A DNA stretch of 64,000 nt from Rhizobium bangladeshense (GCF_001662075.1 NZ_LYPL01000013.1:62001-126000), one strand, 5' to 3'; positions 1 through 9,368 are shown, numbered from the stretch's first letter. Notes: generated from the sequence alone by a model not told the origin. Numbers and translations are program-made.

Positions 1-78
1 ATTGCGGGCGGATGCATGACCATCGGGCGCGGTCGCGCGGTCCGGACACGGATCACCAGCGCGCCGAAGGAGGGGGAA

Positions 79-984
79 ATGAGCCACCACAGGATCACCG
101 GCGTCTTCAGCGCGGCCGCAACACCGCTGACCGCTGACAACACGCCGGATTTCGCGCTTTTCACCGACCACTGCCGGCAACTGCTGGCCGAGGGATGCCA
201 TGGTGTGGCCCTGCTCGGCACGACCGGTGAGGCCAATTCCTTTTCCTGTAGCGAGCGACGCGCCATTCTCGAGGCTGCTGTGAAGGCCGGCATTCCGGCC
301 GAGAGGCTTTTACCCGGTACCGGCGTCGTCGCCATTCCGGAGACCGTGGAACTGACACGGCACGCGCTGTCGCTCGGCGTCACCAAAGTGGTGATGCTGC
401 CGCCCTTCTATTATAAGGGCGTGTCCGACGACGGCCTCTTCGCTGCCTATTCGCAAGTGCTGGAAAAGGTCGCCGATACGCGTCTGCGGGTCATTCTCTA
501 TCATATCCCGCAGGTTTCGGGCATTGCGCTGTCCGTTCCACTGATCGGCCGGCTGATTGCGGCCTTTCCGGAAACCGTCGTCGGCATCAAGGAATCGGCG
601 GGCGATTTCAACAACATGCAGGCAATTATCGCCGCTCATCCCGGATTTTCTGTCCTGGCCGGCGCCGATCCGCTGCTGCTGCCGCTGATGAAGGCTGGCG
701 GTGCCGGCTGCATCACGGCCACTTCCAATCTGGTGGCGGATTCACTCCGCACCGTTTACGACCACGTTCATGACGAGGCGCGCAGCGCCGATGTCGAGGC
801 GGCGCAGGCGCGCATCAACGCCTATCGCACGCTGTCCAACTCCTACGTCCAGATCCCGACGATCAAGGCAATGATCGGGCTGAAGACCGGCAATCCCGCC
901 TGGAAGCGCACGCGCGCACCGCTGATGCCGCTCGCCGAGGCGGATTATGCCGCACTCGCCGACAGCTACGCCAAACTGCCCTGA
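79..984 (+). CDS. DapA/N-acetylneuraminate lyase family aldolase
   Basis: A 301-residue class I aldolase of the dihydrodipicolinate synthase/NAL superfamily. Visible hallmarks are GTTGE near residue 47 (substrate carboxylate binding), the tyrosine in LYHIP and the Schiff-base lysine in GIKES. The ATG at 79 follows a strong GGAGGGGG site; the reading frame stays open upstream to position 16 without a ribosome site, so the shorter start is chosen. The family splits or joins pyruvate and an aldehyde, or dehydrates keto-deoxy sugar acids. Substrate cannot be fixed from sequence. The next gene, a sialidase-fold protein, starts 12 bases downstream, so the two are co-transcribed and a sugar-acid substrate is more likely than lysine synthesis. 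The operon may begin before the window. Confidence 0.85.
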   Translation: MSHHRITGVFSAAATPLTADNTPDFALFTDHCRQLLAEGCHGVALLGTTGEANSFSCSERRAILEAAVKAGIPAERLLPGTGVVAIPETVELTRHALSLGVTKVVMLPPFYYKGVSDDGLFAAYSQVLEKVADTRLRVILYHIPQVSGIALSVPLIGRLIAAFPETVVGIKESAGDFNNMQAIIAAHPGFSVLAGADPLLLPLMKAGGAGCITATSNLVADSLRTVYDHVHDEARSADVEAAQARINAYRTLSNSYVQIPTIKAMIGLKTGNPAWKRTRAPLMPLAEADYAALADSYAKLP

Positions 985-996
985 GGAGATACGCCA

Positions 997-2184
997 TTGA
1001 CATTTACCGGTCTGCCTCCGGAAGCCGTGCCCGCTCTGATGACCGGGACCGTCACCCCTCACCCCTCTGTCGCAGGCCGCGCCGACGCCTACCTGCCCTC
1101 CCCCTGCATCCAGAACCATGCGGCCAATCTTGCCTTTCTCCCCGACGGCACGCTGACCTGCGTCTGGTTCGGCGGCACGATGGAGGGCATGGGAGACATT
1201 TCGATTTACATGTCGCGGCTGGCGCCGGGCTCCGAGCGCTGGTCAGAACCGGAAAAGATGAGCGACGATCCGGAGAAATCCGAGCAGAACCCCTTAATAT
1301 TCAACGCCCCGGACGGAAAGATTTGGCTGCTTTACACGTCGCAGACGTCAGGCAACCAGGATGGCTCGGTTGTCAAATTCCGGACATCGGATGATGGCGG
1401 CAAGACATTCGGCCCGGTCCAGATCCTCTGCGACAGCCCCGGTACCTTCGTCCGCCAACCGATTGTCGTCACCGACCGCGGCGACTGGCTGCTACCGATC
1501 TTCCGCTGCGTCGGCCGTGAACGCCAACGCTGGAGCGGCGATGCCGATACTGCAGCGGTGCTGATCTCGCGTAACGGCGGCGCCAACTGGCAAATGGTCG
1601 ATATTTCGGACAGTCTCGGCGCCGTGCACATGAACATCCTGCCGCTTGGCGGCAGCGAGATGGTCGCCTTCTACCGCAATCGCTTCGCCGAAACGATACT
1701 TTCCAGCCGATCGGCGGACGGCGGCGAAAGCTGGAGCCCGCCCGAGCCGACCGACCTGCCGAACAACAACTCCTCAATCCAGGCCACCGTTCTCGATAAT
1801 GGAAGGATTGCAATGGTTTACAACCATTCGAATGCGACGATGTCGGATGCGCGGCGTCAGTCTCTCTACGACGAGATCGAGGGTGACGGGGTTGGAGAGA
1901 GCGCTGCGATCGTTGCCGAGACGGGCCGCAAGGCGGTCTGGGGGGTTCCCCGCGCGCCCCTTAGCCTGGCGATATCGAGGGATGGCGGCAGGACCTTTCC
2001 GCAGCGCATGGATCTCGATACCGGCGACGGCTTCTGCCTCAGCAACAATTCGAAGGATTCGCTGAACCGCGAATTCTCCTACCCCTCCGTCATCCAGGGA
2101 AGCGATGGCGCGCTCCATGTCGCCTACACCTATTACCGGCGCGCCATCAAATATGTGCGGCTCGCCCCGCAAGCGCTGCCGTAA
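997..2184 (+). CDS. BNR-repeat (sialidase-fold) family protein
   Basis: A 395-residue protein with six-bladed sialidase-type character. Asp-box-like motifs (S-x-D-G-G-x-T/S-W/F) occur as SDDGGKTF, SRNGGANW, SADGGESW and SRDGGRTF. It starts with TTG at 997 behind GAGGAGAT, 12 bases after the aldolase stop, so the two are translationally close. No signal peptide is apparent, so it is probably cytoplasmic, unlike secreted sialidases. Family members of this type hydrolyse or isomerise modified sugars. The pairing with a NAL-type aldolase hints at an acidic sugar, but true sialic acid use is not shown because no epimerase, kinase or TRAP transporter for sialic acid is seen. Function beyond the fold is inference. 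Confidence 0.75.
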   Translation: MTFTGLPPEAVPALMTGTVTPHPSVAGRADAYLPSPCIQNHAANLAFLPDGTLTCVWFGGTMEGMGDISIYMSRLAPGSERWSEPEKMSDDPEKSEQNPLIFNAPDGKIWLLYTSQTSGNQDGSVVKFRTSDDGGKTFGPVQILCDSPGTFVRQPIVVTDRGDWLLPIFRCVGRERQRWSGDADTAAVLISRNGGANWQMVDISDSLGAVHMNILPLGGSEMVAFYRNRFAETILSSRSADGGESWSPPEPTDLPNNNSSIQATVLDNGRIAMVYNHSNATMSDARRQSLYDEIEGDGVGESAAIVAETGRKAVWGVPRAPLSLAISRDGGRTFPQRMDLDTGDGFCLSNNSKDSLNREFSYPSVIQGSDGALHVAYTYYRRAIKYVRLAPQALP

Positions 2185-2520
2185 GCAAGTTGCCGGCCTT
2201 AATTGTAAAATCTGCTCTTTCGATCCTGCGTGAGAGTATGCGGGACATCAGAAAATTGGCCGGCTCGCGCCGGGATTTGACAACAACACTGGCTCTCCGC
2301 CACCGGCGCGATCGCGGCTAACCTTTCAACTGCCGCTTCATTTATACATCTAATAAGTATTTGTTTTCAAACTAGATATTCACACGACCCGGCCGGTTGG
2401 ACGGGCATGTCCCGCGATAAAATTTCCCCGAGCCAGGAATGCCTGCTTGACATTGATCTTACAACTTTACAATAAATGGAATGACATTATCGCCGCAAGA
2501 TCCTGCAGGAGGACTGGTTC
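2185..2520. other. intergenic region, 336 bases, with promoter
   Basis: There is no convincing coding sequence. The left part has mixed composition. An AT-rich stretch around 2337-2385 and the segment from 2440 to the next start look like promoter DNA. A ribosome site AGGAGG at about 2508 serves the gene starting at 2521. Confidence 0.6.
2447..2473 (+). promoter_or_regulatory. sigma-70-like promoter for the Fe-ADH/pdxA-like pair
   Basis: TTGACA at 2447-2452 is a perfect -35 box. TACAAT at 2468-2473 matches the -10 consensus in five of six positions. The 15-base spacer is short for a strong promoter, so this is a candidate. It lies 47 bases before the ATG at 2521. Confidence 0.45.
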
Positions 2521-3654
2521 ATGGCCAGCTTGGATTCGCCAATCACCATCGTTCGGCCGCATCTGATCGAATTCGGCATCGGCACGGCGGCAAAGCTCGG
2601 CAAATGGGCTGCCGAAAAGGGTTTCAGGCGCACGCTCGTCATCTCCGACGCTTTTAACGCGACGCGCCTCGACCTGCTGGAATTAAAGGGCGAGGCGACG
2701 GTCTTTGCCGAAGTGACGCCCGAGCCGGATACGGCCAACCTCGAAAAGGTGCTGGAGGCGGCCAACGGCGCCGACGCCGAGCTGATCGTCGGCTTCGGCG
2801 GCGGCAGCGCCATGGATCTGGCAAAACTCGCCGCCGTGCTTGCCGGCTCCGCGCAGACGCTGCACGACGTCGTCGGCCCGAACAAGGTGCATGGGCCGCG
2901 CAAGGCAGCGCTCGCCCAGGTGCCGACGACATCGGGCACCGGCAGCGAGGCAGGCATCCGCGCACTCGTCACCGATCCAAGGACGATGGCCAAGCTCGCG
3001 GTCGAAAGCCTGCATATGCTGGCCGACATCGCCGTCATCGATCCGGCGCTCACCTTCACCGTGCCGGCCCGAACCACGGCCGCCACCGGCGTCGACGCGA
3101 TGGCCCACTGCGTCGAGGCCTTCACCAACCGCAAGGCTCATCCGATGGTCGATATCTATGCGATCGAGGGAACTCGGCTGGTCGGCAAATATCTCGCCCG
3201 CGCCGTCAGAGACGGCAACGACGCCGAAGCGCGCGCCGGTCTGTCGCTCGCCTCGCTCTATGGCGGCTTCTGCCTCGGCCCGGTCAACACCGCCGGCGGC
3301 CATGCGCTCGCCTATCCGCTAGGCACGCGCTGGCATATAGCGCATGGCGCTGCCAATGCGCTGATCTTCCCGCATGTTCTGGCCTTCAACACGCCGTCTG
3401 CGCCTGAGAAGACGAAAGCGGTGATGGAAGCGCTGGGGCGTCAAACCTCGGACAACACGACATCCGTCTTCGATGCTGCCTATGCTTTTTGCGCGGAACT
3501 CGGCATCGAGATGAAACTGTCAGGCCTCGGCGTGCCGGAAAGCGATCTCGACGCCATGGCCGACGACGCCTTTGCCATCCGCCGTCTGCTCGATAACAAT
3601 CCGCGCGATCTCACCCGCGCCGACATTCGCTCGATTTATGCGGCCGCTTTCTAG
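2521..3654 (+). CDS. iron-containing alcohol dehydrogenase
   Basis: A 377-residue group III (Fe-dependent) alcohol dehydrogenase or maleylacetate reductase relative. It shows the nucleotide-binding GGGSAMDLAK motif, PTTSGTGSE, and the metal ligands in D-A-M-A-H and in the two later histidines of GGHALAYP and WHIAHG. It would reduce an aldehyde or oxidise an alcohol with NAD(P). The ATG at 2521 follows AGGAGG. The gene is followed after 27 bases by a PdxA-type dehydrogenase, making a two-gene transcription unit. This pairing suggests catabolism of a short hydroxy acid or polyol. The substrate cannot be assigned. Confidence 0.85.
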   Translation: MASLDSPITIVRPHLIEFGIGTAAKLGKWAAEKGFRRTLVISDAFNATRLDLLELKGEATVFAEVTPEPDTANLEKVLEAANGADAELIVGFGGGSAMDLAKLAAVLAGSAQTLHDVVGPNKVHGPRKAALAQVPTTSGTGSEAGIRALVTDPRTMAKLAVESLHMLADIAVIDPALTFTVPARTTAATGVDAMAHCVEAFTNRKAHPMVDIYAIEGTRLVGKYLARAVRDGNDAEARAGLSLASLYGGFCLGPVNTAGGHALAYPLGTRWHIAHGAANALIFPHVLAFNTPSAPEKTKAVMEALGRQTSDNTTSVFDAAYAFCAELGIEMKLSGLGVPESDLDAMADDAFAIRRLLDNNPRDLTRADIRSIYAAAF

Positions 3655-3681
3655 GCGACACGGTTTTCAGAAGGGACTTTG

Positions 3682-4671
3682 ATGATGGACAGGAATGCAA
3701 AAGTCGCCGTGACGCTCGGTGATCCCGCCGGCGTCGGCCCAGAGGTGATCGTCAAGGCCCTGGCGGCTCTTCCGAGCGACGAGCGCCGCGATTTCGTCAT
3801 CGTCGGCAATGTCGAAGCGCTGGAACGCGCCGACCGCGTCAGCGGCACCGGGCTGAAATTCGGGCCGGCCGATGCCCCCGGCGATGACAGGATCGCTGTC
3901 GATGAAGTTCCGCTCGGCGCGGCCCTGCCCGAGATCGGCAAGGTCAGCCCGATCGCCGGCGATGCCTCGGTGCGTTATATCACCCGTGCCGTCGATCTCG
4001 CCATGTCAGGTCAAGCCGATGTTATCGTCACCGCGCCGATCAACAAGGAGGCGATGAACCTTGCCGGCCACCACCATGATGGCCATACCGGGCTGCTCGC
4101 CCATGTCACCGGTTCGAAAAGCTCCTTCATGCTGCTTGCCTCCGAGCGACTGAACACCATCCACGTCTCAACCCATATCTCGCTGAAGGGCGCGATCGAA
4201 CGGGCCAAGACCGAGCGGGTGTTGGCAACCATCGAGGCCGGCCACAATCATTTCCTGCGTCTCGGCAAAAAGGCGCGCATCGCGGTAGCCGGCCTCAATC
4301 CGCATTGCGGCGAAAATGGCCTGTTCGGCACCGAGGACATGGAATTCCTGGCGCCCGCCGTCGAACAGGCGCAGGCCAAAGGCATCGACGTCGTCGGGCC
4401 GATCTCCGCCGATACGGTCTTCGCCCGCGCCTATAACGGCGCTTTCGATCTCGTCATCGCCCAGTATCACGATCAGGGCCACATCCCGATCAAGCTCGTC
4501 GCCTTCGAAACGGCGGTCAACGTCTCGCTTGGCCTGCCGATCGACCGCGTCTCGGTGGATCACGGCACCGCCTTCGATATTGCCGGCACCGGCACGGCCA
4601 ATCACGTCAACATGCTCTCGGCCATCGCCTATGCCCGGCTGATGGCGCGCTCACCGCGGCGGCAGATGTGA
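3682..4671 (+). CDS. PdxA-family 4-hydroxythreonine-4-phosphate dehydrogenase-like protein
   Basis: A 329-residue PdxA-fold oxidoreductase. The N-terminal TLGDPAGVGPE, the metal-binding histidines in AGHHHDGHT, the YHDQGHIPIK motif and DHGTAFDIAG are all present, so the site looks intact. A second ATG lies at 3685 and a TTG at 3679; AAGGGA at 3671 fits 3682 or 3685. True PdxA works in pyridoxal phosphate synthesis, but it normally sits with ksgA and surA. Here it lies beside an Fe-ADH, so the catabolic PdxA2 class, known to oxidise phosphorylated four-carbon acid sugars, is at least as likely. That assignment is inference from context. Confidence 0.8.
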   Translation: MMDRNAKVAVTLGDPAGVGPEVIVKALAALPSDERRDFVIVGNVEALERADRVSGTGLKFGPADAPGDDRIAVDEVPLGAALPEIGKVSPIAGDASVRYITRAVDLAMSGQADVIVTAPINKEAMNLAGHHHDGHTGLLAHVTGSKSSFMLLASERLNTIHVSTHISLKGAIERAKTERVLATIEAGHNHFLRLGKKARIAVAGLNPHCGENGLFGTEDMEFLAPAVEQAQAKGIDVVGPISADTVFARAYNGAFDLVIAQYHDQGHIPIKLVAFETAVNVSLGLPIDRVSVDHGTAFDIAGTGTANHVNMLSAIAYARLMARSPRRQM

Positions 4672-4730
4672 TCGGAGCGTCCGAGGAAACAAGAAGGGCG
4701 CCAGATACGATCGACGAATAGCGTGAACAG

Positions 4731-4753
4731 GCCTCCCGACATAACCGGGAGGC
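4731..4753. terminator. bidirectional terminator hairpin between convergent genes
   Basis: GCCTCCCG at 4731-4738 pairs perfectly with CGGGAGGC at 4746-4753 around a seven-base loop. It lies between the convergent pdxA-like gene and glpK. Neither side has a good T-run, so termination strength is uncertain. Confidence 0.5.
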
Positions 4754-4775
4754 ATTGTAGCCACTCCGTCCGTCG

Positions 4776-6278
4776 TTACCCCGCAGCGGTATCCGATATC
4801 ATCCGCGATACGGCATTCTTCCAGCCGATGATCTTGGCCTGACGCTCGCCCTCCTCCATCGACGGGCTGAAGCGGCGGTCGCAGGCCCAGGCTTGCGCAA
4901 ACTCCCGCCGGCCGGGCCAGATGCCGGCCTTCGAGCCGGCAAGCCAGGCCGCACCAAGCGCCGTCGTCTCGCGGATCGCCGACCGGTCGACCGGATTTCC
5001 GGTCATGTCGGCCAGGCATTGCATCGTCCAATCCGAAGCCGCCATGCCGCCATCGACGCGCAACACCGTCTCCAACTGGTTGGCGCCCCAATCCCGCTTC
5101 ATCGCCACCAGCAGGTCGAGCGTCTGATAGGCCACGGATTCGAGCACGGCGCGAGCAAATTCCGCCGGTCCGCTGTTGCGCGTCAGGCCGAAGATCGCAC
5201 CACGCGCAGCCGGATCCCAATAAGGCGCGCCGAGCCCGGTGAAGGCGGGGACGATATAGACCTGCTGCCCGGGATCAGCCTTGGCCGCAAGCACGCCTGC
5301 CTCCGACGCCTGGCCGATAATGCCGAGGCCGTCGCGCAGCCATTGCACGGCGGCACCGGCGATGAAGATCGAGCCTTCGAGCGCATAGGTCGTCTTGCCG
5401 TCGAGGCGGCAGGCAATGGTCGTCAGCATCCGGTTGGCGGAGGAGACTCGGTCCCGTCCGGTGTTGAGCAGGGCGAAGCAGCCGGTGCCATAAGTCGATT
5501 TCATCATACCGGGCTCGAAGCAGGCATTGCCCATCGCCGCCGCCTGCTGGTCGCCGGCGACGCCGAAGATCGGAAGCTCGGCGCCGAGCAAGGCTTTGTC
5601 GAGGCGGCCGAAATCGTCGGCGCATTCCCTGACCTCGGGAAGCATGGCGGCCGGGACGCCGAGAATGCCGAGAAGCTCCTCGTCCCAGGCGCCGTCATCG
5701 ATATTGTAGAGCAGCGTTCGCGATGCATTGGTTGCATCGGTCGCATGCACGCGGCCGCCGGTCAGCTTATAGATCAACCAGCTGTCGATCGTGCCGAAGC
5801 AGACCTCGCCCGCCTCGGCCTTCTCACACAGCCCATCGACATTGTCGAGCAGCCAGCGCAGCTTGGTTCCCGAAAAGTATGGGTCGAGCAGCAGGCCGGT
5901 TTTGGCGCTGAACAGTTTCTCATACCCATCGGCTTTCAGGCTCTCGCACATTTCGGCGGTGCGCCGGTCCTGCCAGACGATCGCGCGGTGAAGCGGAGCG
6001 CCCGACCGTCGATCCCAGACGACTGCCGTCTCGCGCTGATTGGTGATGCCGATCGCGGCTATGTCGACAGCCTTGAGACCGGCATCGGCGATCGCCATGC
6101 GTGCTGTGTCGACGACGGAGCGCCAGATTTCCGCGGCATCGTGCTCCACCCAACCGGGCTGCGGATAATATTGCGTGATCTCCGCCTGAGCGGAGCCTGC
6201 CATTTTCATGTCGCCGTCGAAGATGATCGCACGCGAAGACGTCGTGCCCTGGTCGATTGCAAGAATATAGCCGCTCAT
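4776..6278 (-). CDS. glpK: glycerol kinase
   Basis: A 500-residue FGGY-family kinase, the usual length for GlpK. It begins with the ATP-binding DQGTTSSRAI motif and contains the conserved glycerol-kinase stretches WVEHDAAEIW, ITNQRETAVVWDR and, near the end, RVDGGMAASDW. It phosphorylates glycerol to sn-glycerol 3-phosphate in the cytoplasm, which traps the sugar alcohol brought in by the upstream ABC importer and supplies GlpD. It is the last gene of the minus-strand glp cluster, separated from glpV by 150 bases with two stable hairpins. This suggests lower or separate expression compared with the binding protein. Confidence 0.97.
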   Translation of the reverse strand: MSGYILAIDQGTTSSRAIIFDGDMKMAGSAQAEITQYYPQPGWVEHDAAEIWRSVVDTARMAIADAGLKAVDIAAIGITNQRETAVVWDRRSGAPLHRAIVWQDRRTAEMCESLKADGYEKLFSAKTGLLLDPYFSGTKLRWLLDNVDGLCEKAEAGEVCFGTIDSWLIYKLTGGRVHATDATNASRTLLYNIDDGAWDEELLGILGVPAAMLPEVRECADDFGRLDKALLGAELPIFGVAGDQQAAAMGNACFEPGMMKSTYGTGCFALLNTGRDRVSSANRMLTTIACRLDGKTTYALEGSIFIAGAAVQWLRDGLGIIGQASEAGVLAAKADPGQQVYIVPAFTGLGAPYWDPAARGAIFGLTRNSGPAEFARAVLESVAYQTLDLLVAMKRDWGANQLETVLRVDGGMAASDWTMQCLADMTGNPVDRSAIRETTALGAAWLAGSKAGIWPGRREFAQAWACDRRFSPSMEEGERQAKIIGWKNAVSRMISDTAAG

Positions 6279-6360
6279 ATCCGTCTCCGGCTCACACGAG
6301 ATCGTTCCGCCTGCCGGCGATCGGCAGGACGCGGATGTTTCATGAGAGATAGATTGTGGG

Positions 6361-6419
6361 TGCCACCGGCTTGTCGCCGGTGGCAGGAGGGATGGCCGGA
6401 GGCCTCGTTGCCTCCGGCC
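6361..6419 (-). terminator. tandem stem-loops after glpV
   Basis: Two perfect 10-bp stems lie side by side. One is TGCCACCGGC (6361-6370) with its complement at 6376-6385. The other is GGCCGGAGGC (6394-6403) with its complement at 6410-6419. The first met by transcription is 10 bases past the glpV stop. There is no T-run, so they may stabilise the glpV mRNA or limit read-through into glpK. Confidence 0.6.
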
Positions 6420-6428
6420 GGGGTCCGC

Positions 6429-8153
6429 TTACTTCTTCTGCCAGCTCTTGACGAGTTCGTCGTAGTTGACGGTGAGCGGCTTGTCCTTCTCGTTCTCGAT
6501 CTTCAGCTGCGGAGCGAGGTTACCCTTCTTCACCGCGTCAGCGTTCCAATAAGCGAGATCATGCTCTTCGGCGAGCTTCGGGCCGATGTCGCCCTGGACC
6601 TTGGCGCGTTCCAAGCGCTGCAGCACCTTTTCCTGCTCCGAGCACAACGAGTCCATTGCTTCCTGCGGCGTCTTGGCGCCGGAGGATGCGTCACCGATCG
6701 CCTGCCACCAGAGCTGTGCGAGCTTCGGATAGTCAGGAACGTTCGTACCGGTCGGCGACCACTGCAGGCGGGCCGGCGAACGATAGAACTCGATCAGGCC
6801 GCCGAGCTTCGGGGCGCGGTCGGTGAAGGACTTGTGGTCGAGCGTCGACTGGCGGATGAAGGTCAGACCCATATGGCTCTTCTTCACGTCGACAGTCTTC
6901 GAGGTGACGAACTGGGCATAAAGCCAGGCCGCCTTGGCGCGGTCGACGGGCGTCGACTTCATCAGCGTCCAGGAACCTGCATCCTGGTAGCCGAGCTTCA
7001 TGCCGTCCTTCCAGTAGACACCATGCGGGCTCGGCGCGAAACGCCATTTCGGCGTGCCGTCGGCATTGACGACCGGCAGGCCTTCCTTGACGAAATTGGC
7101 GGTGAAGGCCGTGTAGGTGAACATCTGCTGGGCAACTTCACCCTGCGAAGGCACCGGACCGGATTCGGAGAAGGTCATGCCCTGAGCGGCAGCCGGTGCG
7201 TATGCCTTCATCCAGTCCAGATATTTCTGGATGGAATAGACAGCGGCCGGTCCGTTGGTATCGCCGCCGCGCGCGACGCACGAACCGACAGGACGGGAGT
7301 TCTCATCGACCTTGATGCCCCATTCGTCGACCGGCTTGCCGTTCGGAATACCCTTGTCGCCGTTGCCGGCCATCGACAGCCAGGCATCGGTGAAGCGCCA
7401 GCCGAGCGACGGGTCCTTCTTGCCGTAGTCCATGTGGCCGTAGACCTTCTTGCCGTCGATCTCGCGGCCGGTGAAGAACTCGGCAATATCCTCATAGGCC
7501 GACCAGTTGACCGGCACGCCGAGATCGTAGCCGTACTTCGCCTTGAAGTCCGCCTTGTTCTTCTCGTCGTTGAACCAGTCGTAGCGGAACCAGTAGAGGT
7601 TGGCGAACTGCTGGTCCGGCAGCTGATAGAGCTTGCCGTCAGGCGCTGTCGTGAAGGACTTGCCGATGAAGTCGTCGACATCGAGGCCTGGATTGGTGAC
7701 ATCCTTGCCTTCATTGGCCATCCAGTCGGTCAGCGAACGGGCCTGCTGGTAGCGCCAATGGGTGCCGATCAGGTCGCTATCGTTGATATAGGCGTCATAG
7801 ATGTTTTCGCCGGACTGCATCTGCGTCTGCAGCTTCTCAACCACGTCGCCTTCGCCGATCAGGTCGTGGGTGATCTTGATGCCGGTTATCGCCGTGAAGG
7901 CGGGCGCCAGCACCTTCGATTCATAATCATGTGTGGTGATCGTTTCGGAAACCACCTTGATGTCCATGCCGGCGAAGGGCTTCGCGGCATCGACGAACCA
8001 TTGCATTTCCTTTTCCTGATCGGCGCGGGAAAGCGTCGAGAGATCGCCGACTTCCTTGTCGAGGAAGGTCTTGGCCTCGTCCATCCCGGCATAGGCCGAT
8101 GCCGTCATCGCCAGCAGCAGGCCTGCTGTCGTCGTCAATAAGTGCCGTCGCAT
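6429..8153 (-). CDS. glpV: glycerol ABC transporter periplasmic binding protein
   Basis: A 574-residue extracellular solute-binding protein. It has a clear Sec signal peptide (MRRHLLTTTAGLLLAMTASAYA) and is longer than most sugar-binding proteins, as known for GlpV of R. leguminosarum. It should capture glycerol in the periplasm and deliver it to GlpP/GlpQ. The ATG at 8153 is preceded by GGGAGGA. The position between the permease genes and glpK in an otherwise complete glp set makes the glycerol assignment firm by context. The protein sequence alone would only show a binding protein. Confidence 0.92.
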   Translation of the reverse strand: MRRHLLTTTAGLLLAMTASAYAGMDEAKTFLDKEVGDLSTLSRADQEKEMQWFVDAAKPFAGMDIKVVSETITTHDYESKVLAPAFTAITGIKITHDLIGEGDVVEKLQTQMQSGENIYDAYINDSDLIGTHWRYQQARSLTDWMANEGKDVTNPGLDVDDFIGKSFTTAPDGKLYQLPDQQFANLYWFRYDWFNDEKNKADFKAKYGYDLGVPVNWSAYEDIAEFFTGREIDGKKVYGHMDYGKKDPSLGWRFTDAWLSMAGNGDKGIPNGKPVDEWGIKVDENSRPVGSCVARGGDTNGPAAVYSIQKYLDWMKAYAPAAAQGMTFSESGPVPSQGEVAQQMFTYTAFTANFVKEGLPVVNADGTPKWRFAPSPHGVYWKDGMKLGYQDAGSWTLMKSTPVDRAKAAWLYAQFVTSKTVDVKKSHMGLTFIRQSTLDHKSFTDRAPKLGGLIEFYRSPARLQWSPTGTNVPDYPKLAQLWWQAIGDASSGAKTPQEAMDSLCSEQEKVLQRLERAKVQGDIGPKLAEEHDLAYWNADAVKKGNLAPQLKIENEKDKPLTVNYDELVKSWQKK

Positions 8154-8232
8154 AATATCCTCCCAGGGTTTGCGATTGCAGTCACATAGTCAGGCGGCCA
8201 AGCACCCCCGGCCATCTGTTTTCTCCTTGCCG

Positions 8233-8514
8233 TCACACGTAGCGGAAGACGCCGATGGCGTAGACCACGGAGATGGCAAGAGCCCACCACAGGTTGGGCC
8301 CAGCGAGCCCAAGCCATGCAAGATGAATGAAAGCGCTGCCCAGCAGCGAAATGAAAAGCCGGTCGCCGCGCGTCGTTTCGAAACGCAGCACGCCCGTGCG
8401 CGGCGAGCCACCCGGAGAAAAATACTCCCCGACGCTCATGGCGATCAGAAGCGCCAGGATCGTCAGGAAGAACAGCGCCGTCGGCAGCGTCCAGGCCATC
8501 CAGGAAAAGGTCAT
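8233..8514 (-). CDS. glpU: small membrane protein of the glycerol ABC operon (DUF2160)
   Basis: A 93-residue protein with two or three membrane segments (residues about 8-28, 55-75 and 75-92) and a short loop containing GEYFSPGGSPRTG. A GAGGAGG site precedes the ATG. It lies 12 bases after glpQ and 79 bases before glpV, the same place as GlpU in the R. leguminosarum locus. Its role is unknown; it is conserved with this importer but is not a classical ABC subunit. An accessory membrane subunit is a reasonable guess. Confidence 0.85.
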   Translation of the reverse strand: MTFSWMAWTLPTALFFLTILALLIAMSVGEYFSPGGSPRTGVLRFETTRGDRLFISLLGSAFIHLAWLGLAGPNLWWALAISVVYAIGVFRYV

Positions 8515-8526
8515 GTCCGGTCCTCC

Positions 8527-9354
8527 TCAGACGCGGCCCAGGGCAAAGCCCTTGGCGATGTAGTTGCGGACGAAATAGATGACGAGTGCGCCCGGAATAA
8601 TGGTGAGCACGCCGGCAGCTGCGAGCACGCCCCAATCCAAGCCGGCCGCCGAAACCGTTCGCGTCATGATCGCCGAGATCGGCTTTGCCGCCGTCGTCGT
8701 CAGCGTGCGGGCCAGCAGCAGCTCGACCCAGGAAAACATGAAGCAGAAGAAGGCCGCCACGCCGACGCCGCTCGCGATCAATGGAATGAAGATCTTGATG
8801 AAGAAGCGCGGGAAGGAATAACCGTCAATATAGGCCGTCTCGTCGATTTCCTTCGGCACGCCGGACATGAAACCTTCAAGGATCCAGACGGCGAGCGGCA
8901 CGTTGAACAGGCAGTGGGCCAGCGCCACGGCAATATGCGTATCGATCAGGCCGAAGGCCGAATAGAGCTGGAAGAAGGGCAGTGCGAAGACCGCCGGCGG
9001 CGCCATTCGGTTGGTCAGCAACCAGAAGAACAGGTGCTTGTCGCCGAGGAAGCGGTAGCGCGAGAAGGCATAGGCCGCCGGCAGCGCCACGGCAACTGAG
9101 ATCACCGTGTTCATCACTACATAAATGATCGAGTTGATATAGCCGTTATACCAGGACGGGTCGGTGAAGATCACCCTATAATTGTGCAGAGTCGGGGCCG
9201 CCGGCCAGAGCGTGAAGGCGCCCGTGATTTCGGCATTTTCCTTGAAGCTCATGTTGATCAGCCAGTAGATCGGCAGGAGCAGGAAGAGGATATAGAGCGT
9301 CGTGACCACCCAGGAGAGGTTCCCGGCGGGTTTGAATTTCATCGTCGAAGCCAT
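8527..9354 (-). CDS. glpQ: glycerol ABC transporter permease
   Basis: A 275-residue binding-protein-dependent permease of the MalG type with about six membrane spans. The EAA-type loop is visible as KEIDETAYIDGYSFPRFF. The ATG at 9354 follows AAAGGAG; an in-frame TTG at 9372 overlaps the glpP stop but has no ribosome site of its own. It forms the channel with GlpP. It is placed between glpP and glpU in one minus-strand operon. Confidence 0.92.
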   Translation of the reverse strand: MASTMKFKPAGNLSWVVTTLYILFLLLPIYWLINMSFKENAEITGAFTLWPAAPTLHNYRVIFTDPSWYNGYINSIIYVVMNTVISVAVALPAAYAFSRYRFLGDKHLFFWLLTNRMAPPAVFALPFFQLYSAFGLIDTHIAVALAHCLFNVPLAVWILEGFMSGVPKEIDETAYIDGYSFPRFFIKIFIPLIASGVGVAAFFCFMFSWVELLLARTLTTTAAKPISAIMTRTVSAAGLDWGVLAAAGVLTIIPGALVIYFVRNYIAKGFALGRV

Positions 9355-9368
9355 GGTTCTCTCCTTTC

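Noticed and set aside
4893..8141. A 1082-codon open frame on the plus strand
   Set aside because: It runs antisense across glpK and glpV, which both have strong family motifs and signals. Its residues have no recognisable domain and follow the GC-rich third-position bias.
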